Below, piece after piece: positions 61,206 through 64,000 of a stretch of DNA of 64,000 bases. Each line of letters starts with the position of its first letter. Positions within the stretch are counted from its first letter, which is position 1. This DNA comes from Bacteroidaceae bacterium. Lineage in GTDB: Bacteria; Bacteroidota; Bacteroidia; Bacteroidales; Bacteroidaceae. A program made the translations under genes and the position numbers. The stretch covers positions 1 through 64,000 of the forward strand of contig JAGBBX010000043.1 in the NCBI GenBank assembly GCA_017938245.1, written 5' to 3'. A model generated the notes under the pieces. That model ran no database searches. It saw nothing but the letters and a program-made list of their open reading frames with translations, and was not told where the DNA came from.

Positions 61206-61238
61206 CACTCGCTTTCAGATGAGAAAAGCAGACATATT

Positions 61239-61312
61239 GGTGCGTTAGTTCAGTTGGTTAGAATACATGCCTGTCACGCATGGGGTCACGGGTTCGAGTC
61301 CCGTACGCACCG
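61239..61312 (+). tRNA. tRNA-Asp (anticodon GTC)
   Basis: A 74-nt cloverleaf: acceptor GGTGCGT pairs with ACGCACC plus discriminator G, D-arm GTTC..GTTGGTTAGAAT, anticodon stem CATGC / GCATG around CTGTCAC with GTC at 61273-61275, and T-arm CGGGTTCGAGTCCCG. CCA is not encoded. Its 3' end is duplicated downstream, as at attachment sites. Confidence 0.97.
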
Positions 61313-61314
61313 CA
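61295..61314 (+). repeat. Direct repeat in the tRNA 3' end, att-like copy 1
   Basis: The last 18 nt of the tRNA plus CA, 20 bp identical to 61418-61437. Tyrosine recombinases commonly use such tRNA 3' ends as attB/attP identity blocks. Confidence 0.75.
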
Positions 61315-61346
61315 AAAGCCTTTCAGTTACACTGAGAGGCTTTTTT
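61314..61346 (+). terminator. Terminator after tRNA-Asp
   Basis: Arms AAAAGCCTTTCAGT and ACTGAGAGGCTTTT (one mismatch), 3-nt loop and a T-run. Confidence 0.85.
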
Positions 61347-61812
61347 GTTTATATAACACAACGACCCGAGACCTAGGGTCAGGGTTCTTTGCAAGCAAAG
61401 CGTCCAAAGGACGATTACGAGTCCCGTACGCACCGCAGGAAGAGTTCCAAAGAAATTTGGGACTCTTTTTTGTTTCAATAAAGCAAGGGGGGAAGGATGG
61501 AGTATAAAGACCACCCTTCTCAACATCCCAATAGCAAACACAGTTCACAGAGTCACGTGAAACGCCTCTGCCGTTTACATTTGCCTTAACGAGGTTGTTT
61601 GCAGTAGTACCCCACGCCTCGCGCAAAGAACCGTCTTTCTTGAGGAACAAAAAGTGTGCTATGCCACTCTGCAACTTTGCTTTTAGCACATCAATCATCT
61701 GTGCCTTAACAACACCCATTACATCGCTGTTTGTACGCTTAGCGATTACGTTTGCTCTGCGACTTGTACTGCTGTTGATTACCACTGCATTGTTGTTAAC
61801 TATTGCTATCAT
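61327..61812 (-). CDS. SH3-barrel/DUF2693-like protein, abnormal end
   Basis: A protein of 161 aa. The N-terminal 110 residues, including HFLFLKKDGSLREAWGTT and VCYWDVEKGGLYTP, resemble the DUF2693 (SH3-like barrel) proteins carried by Bacteroidales conjugative elements and phages. About the last 45 residues are read from the att-like repeat and the tRNA flank, so they are probably not native and the gene was cut and fused at the integration boundary. The start is uncertain but lies just left of a promoter-type gap. Confidence 0.6.
   Translation of the reverse strand: MIAIVNNNAVVINSSTSRRANVIAKRTNSDVMGVVKAQMIDVLKAKLQSGIAHFLFLKKDGSLREAWGTTANNLVKANVNGRGVSRDSVNCVCYWDVEKGGLYTPSFPPCFIETKKSPKFLWNSSCGAYGTRNRPLDALLAKNPDPRSRVVVLYKQKSLSV
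61418..61437 (+). repeat. Direct repeat, att-like copy 2
   Basis: Second copy of the 20-bp tRNA-Asp 3' block; only the T-arm remnant and acceptor are present, not a whole tRNA. It marks a probable element end. Confidence 0.75.
61440..61471 (+). terminator. Second terminator behind att-like copy 2
   Basis: AAGAGTTCC / GGGACTCTT with one G-T pair, a 10-nt loop and TTTTTT. This is possibly the original tRNA-Asp terminator, displaced by insertion of the stretch between the repeats. Confidence 0.75.
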
Positions 61813-61849
61813 AATATCTGTTGTTTGAAGGTTAATACTCTGTGTTTGT

Positions 61850-61876
61850 TTGCTGTGTTCATTATTTACACAGCAA
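61850..61876. promoter_or_regulatory. 9-bp inverted repeat in divergent gap
   Basis: TTGCTGTGT and ACACAGCAA with a 9-nt spacer. It lies 38 bp from the start of the SH3-barrel gene and could be its operator or a leader hairpin. Confidence 0.5.
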
Positions 61877-61919
61877 GGATATGGAATATATTTAATATAA
61901 TCAAATGTTTCGCAATATT

Positions 61920-61950
61920 TTTATGGAATATTTTGATTATTTTCCATAAA
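61920..61950. promoter_or_regulatory. Inverted repeat overlapping a promoter
   Basis: TTTATGGAA (61920-61928) and TTCCATAAA (61942-61950), with a third half-site TATGGAA at 61880. It covers the -33 TTTG (61932-61935) of a promoter whose -7 is TATATTTG (61955-61962, 19-nt spacing). A bound repressor would block this promoter. Confidence 0.6.
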
Positions 61951-61962
61951 CGACTATATTTG
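61932..61962 (+). promoter_or_regulatory. Promoter of the 74-aa gene
   Basis: TTTG, 19-nt spacer, TATATTTG; the start codon is 18 nt downstream. Confidence 0.68.
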
Positions 61963-61980
61963 CCATAAAACATATAGATA

Positions 61981-62205
61981 ATGGAGGCGAATAAACAAGA
62001 AAGGTCGGTGATACACTTGGAAATCGACGGACAACACCACTATTTTGGTAGTGTAAAAGCACTTTGCGACAACTTTAGCAAAGAACAGATAGGAATAGGA
62101 TATAAAAGTCTTGCGAACTATGGTATTACAGCAGAGAAACCATATAGGAACAAATATTGCACTGTTCGCAAAGGTGTATTGATAACCGCCCCAAAGGCAG
62201 AATAA
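61981..62205 (+). CDS. Hypothetical small protein, 74 aa
   Basis: A basic small protein; I do not recognise a family. VIHLEIDGQHHYFGSVKALCDNF at the N-terminus suggests a short beta-hairpin and helix, and NKYCTVRKGVLITAPK follows. A promoter lies 18 bp upstream and a palindromic operator overlaps it. The neighbourhood (Fic remnant, methyltransferase) suggests a role in the element, perhaps as a regulator of the cassette; this is inference. Confidence 0.6.
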   Translation: MEANKQERSVIHLEIDGQHHYFGSVKALCDNFSKEQIGIGYKSLANYGITAEKPYRNKYCTVRKGVLITAPKAE

Positions 62206-62217
62206 AGTAATAGAGAT

Positions 62218-62741
62218 ATGAATTTGAAATGTACATATAATATACCAACATTGCCATTCGATTTCGATGTTGAAACAAAAGAGATATTAAAGCAACTTAG
62301 CAAATCCCGTGGAGCACTTGCAGAACTAAAAGGATTTGCAAGAATTATACCCAACGAAGAGATTTTGATAAGCACGCTTACATTACAAGAAGCAAAAGAG
62401 AGCTCTGCCGTTGAGAATATTGTTACCACCCACGATGAACTATACAAAGCGGATTTGAATGTAAAAGACTATTATTCGGCAAACTATACAAATACGAACT
62501 TCTGAATAACCTTTTCTTTCACCCATATACTAAATTTGAATATATAGAAAGGGATATGCAAGTTACTAGAAATACCGCATCAAAATATCTTCAAATGATA
62601 ATAAATACAGGATTGGTAGAAAAGGTAAAGGTTGGGAAGACTAACTATTATTTTAACACAAGACTTATAGATTTATTCCTAAATCATAATTCAACAGAAA
62701 AGACTAGCGTTGAATCTATTGAATCTGTATTAGATATGTAA
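62218..62741 (+). pseudogene. Fic family gene with deleted catalytic core
   Basis: The first frame gives 95 aa matching the Fic N-terminal domain (KSRGALAELKGFARIIPNEE) with the inhibitory (S/T)-x3-E-(G/N) motif in ESSAVEN. It ends at a TGA at 62503. A different frame, open from about 62496, reads NLFFHPYTKFEYIERDMQVT and RNTASKYLQMI, the normal Fic C-terminal winged helix. The middle, including the HxFx(D/E)GNGRxxR motif that binds AMP for transfer, is missing. A deletion with frameshift is the simplest reading. Confidence 0.8.
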
Positions 62742-62773
62742 TATGCACAAGAAATGGCAAAAATTTGTGCATA
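62742..62773. promoter_or_regulatory. Operator-like 32-bp repeat, copy 1
   Basis: TATGCACAA, 14-nt spacer, TTGTGCATA. The same layout recurs 42 bp to the right. Confidence 0.7.
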
Positions 62774-62783
62774 TAAATAATAA

Positions 62784-62815
62784 TATGCACAAAAAATAGT
62801 CAAACCTTGTGCATA
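62784..62815. promoter_or_regulatory. Operator-like 32-bp repeat, copy 2
   Basis: TATGCACAA, 14-nt spacer, TTGTGCATA, the same half-sites and spacing as at 62742. Both sit between the Fic remnant and the methyltransferase gene; a degenerate -7 (TATCTTTA) follows at 62835. Confidence 0.7.
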
Positions 62816-62911
62816 AGAATAGGAAAAGAAGGTCTATCTTTACCAATAATAAAACAGACTAATTTTTGAAATAAATATAAGCGTTTACGCTAACAATATA
62901 AAACTGCAAAT

Positions 62912-64000
62912 ATGCCTACACTAAATTGGATAGGAAAAGATAAGGTTGTAACACACCATCAAGAAGTTCCATACAAAGTTTTGGAACATCAATATGGTTT
63001 TCGCTCAAATGACAAAGACAACAAGAGCGAAACCAAAAGTGGCAATATGATTATTCACGGTGATAATCTTGAAGCACTGAAATCTCTGTTGCCTAAATGC
63101 GAGAACAAAATCAAATGTATATACATCGACCCACCTTACAATACGGGTAACGAGAAGTGGGTATATAATGATAATGTAAACGACCCTAAAATTAAAAAGT
63201 GGTTAGGCGAAGTTGTGGGTGCGCAAGGCGAGGATTTGAGCAGACACGATAAATGGTTGTGTATGATGTACCCACGCTTGACACTGCTACAAAAATTATT
63301 GGCGGATGATGGCGTTATATTCATTTCAATAGATGATAATGAATTAGCAAATCTCAAATTACTTTGCGATGAAGTTTTCGGGATAAATAATTTTGTAGGA
63401 CAATGGATGTGGTTTAAGTCTAAAACACCACCAAACCTTTCTTATAAAATAAAAAAGAATCTTGAGTATGTACTATGTTATGAAAAGAAACGCAATAACA
63501 ATAGATATAGAGGGGTTCAAAAAGTAAGTAGTAGTGATGACCCAATGACTAAACCTCAGAACTCCTTTAAGGTTTTGACATTTCCACCCCATAGCATAAA
63601 TGTTAAGGGTGAAGATAGAGTTATACCTGAGGGAGTATATGGAACATCAAAGTTCCCTAACAAACTGTTAAACCAACTAGTTGTAAAAAATGGAACAAAT
63701 GAAAATGAAGTTTCTTTTGAGAATCGTTTTATATGGTTGCAAGAAAAATTAAATACAGAAATACAAAATGGAACAGTAATAAACTGCTCTAAATCACTAG
63801 TACTTTCATATAAAAAATCAAATTACGACCCAGAAGTTCCACCTAATCTAATTGATATATCTGTTGGAGTAAACACAACAGAAGAAGCAGGGAAGGCATT
63901 ATTCAATATATTTGGTAAAACAGTTTTTGATTATCCTAAAGATGTATCATTGGTAGAGTATTTAATCAATTTTATATGTAAAGATGATTCTATTATCCTT
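62912..64000 (+). CDS. Type III-like DNA methyltransferase (mod), partial
   Basis: Open from ATG to the window edge: 363 codons, 3' end missing. NMIIHGDNLEALKSLLP followed by IKCIYIDPPYNTGNEKW gives the beta-class order, with the DPPY box (Asp73-Tyr76) preceding the SAM-binding FxGxG, which would lie beyond the edge. DRVIPEGVYGTSKF and the IDDNELANLKLLCDEVFG segment are typical of Mod subunits that methylate adenine. The restriction partner (res) would be expected just past 64000. Coding from 63400 on is distinctly A-rich, which suggests acquired DNA. Confidence 0.86.
   Translation, partial: MPTLNWIGKDKVVTHHQEVPYKVLEHQYGFRSNDKDNKSETKSGNMIIHGDNLEALKSLLPKCENKIKCIYIDPPYNTGNEKWVYNDNVNDPKIKKWLGEVVGAQGEDLSRHDKWLCMMYPRLTLLQKLLADDGVIFISIDDNELANLKLLCDEVFGINNFVGQWMWFKSKTPPNLSYKIKKNLEYVLCYEKKRNNNRYRGVQKVSSSDDPMTKPQNSFKVLTFPPHSINVKGEDRVIPEGVYGTSKFPNKLLNQLVVKNGTNENEVSFENRFIWLQEKLNTEIQNGTVINCSKSLVLSYKKSNYDPEVPPNLIDISVGVNTTEEAGKALFNIFGKTVFDYPKDVSLVEYLINFICKDDSIIL

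Noticed and set aside
61280..61507. 75-aa plus-strand ORF starting in tRNA-Asp
   Set aside because: It begins inside the tRNA and spans two terminators and the repeat; not a plausible gene.
61549..61564. Second parS-like sequence around TCACGTGAAAC
   Set aside because: Only one half and the centre fit; the left half departs at several positions and it lies in a coding region.
62742..62815. CRISPR array
   Set aside because: Only two units, each an inverted repeat, 10-bp interval between them and no unique spacers or cas genes.

Overview
The window is chromosomal DNA from an anaerobic member of the Bacteroidales (Bacteroidota); the family is not resolved. Support comes from several promoters with the Bacteroidota layout TTG, then 19-20 nt, then TAnnTTTG; an almost complete lack of Shine-Dalgarno sites; an XusABC-type TonB locus; a PorZ-like type IX secretion protein; and a type-B fumarate reductase operon. 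It is gene-dense, with an accessory segment only at the right end.

Layout. 0.2-12.2 kb (minus) is one long transcription unit running from metG through a flippase, three soluble glycosyltransferases, a YfhO-type membrane protein, aminopeptidase P and a GT39-like enzyme; it looks like an envelope glycan module. 12.4-15.3 kb (plus) holds dapB, lepB and wbqC-like, followed by a divergent cysteine-rich lipoprotein. 16-25 kb (plus) holds a START-like protein, lptF/G, ribBA and the three-gene siderophore uptake locus. 25.1-27.3 kb (minus) is a Trk/Ktr potassium system whose TrkA lacks its C-terminal domain. 27.7-29.6 kb (plus) holds a Bax-inhibitor-type membrane protein and an aminotransferase. A secreted protein of unknown function and an 819-bp AT-rich gap follow. 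31.3-38 kb (minus) is leuS-yitT-rdgB-porZ. Beyond it come mutS, catalase, lgt, ychF, an ECF sigma operon, polA, a prenyl synthase, deoC, a MazG-like protein, dtd, uvrC, apt, mnmG and frdCAB.

Replication signals. The AT-rich gap at 30.4-31.3 kb carries a cluster of DnaA-box-like 9-mers, one of them perfect, plus repeated TAACCTGT motifs. Sampled top-strand composition changes from A/C-rich on the left to G/T-rich on the right. A perfect 16-bp parS palindrome lies in front of mnmG 24 kb away. Together these suggest that the window spans the chromosomal replication origin, although dnaA and parAB are not here.

Right edge (61.2 kb onward). A tRNA-Asp gene has the last 20 bp of its 3' region repeated 123 bp downstream, each copy followed by a terminator. 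Past the second copy lie accessory genes: an SH3-barrel (DUF2693-like) gene that runs across the repeat, a small unknown gene, a Fic gene that has lost its catalytic core, a pair of identical-geometry 32-bp inverted-repeat sites, and a type III-like DNA methyltransferase that runs off the window. This looks like one end of an integrated element carrying restriction-modification genes.
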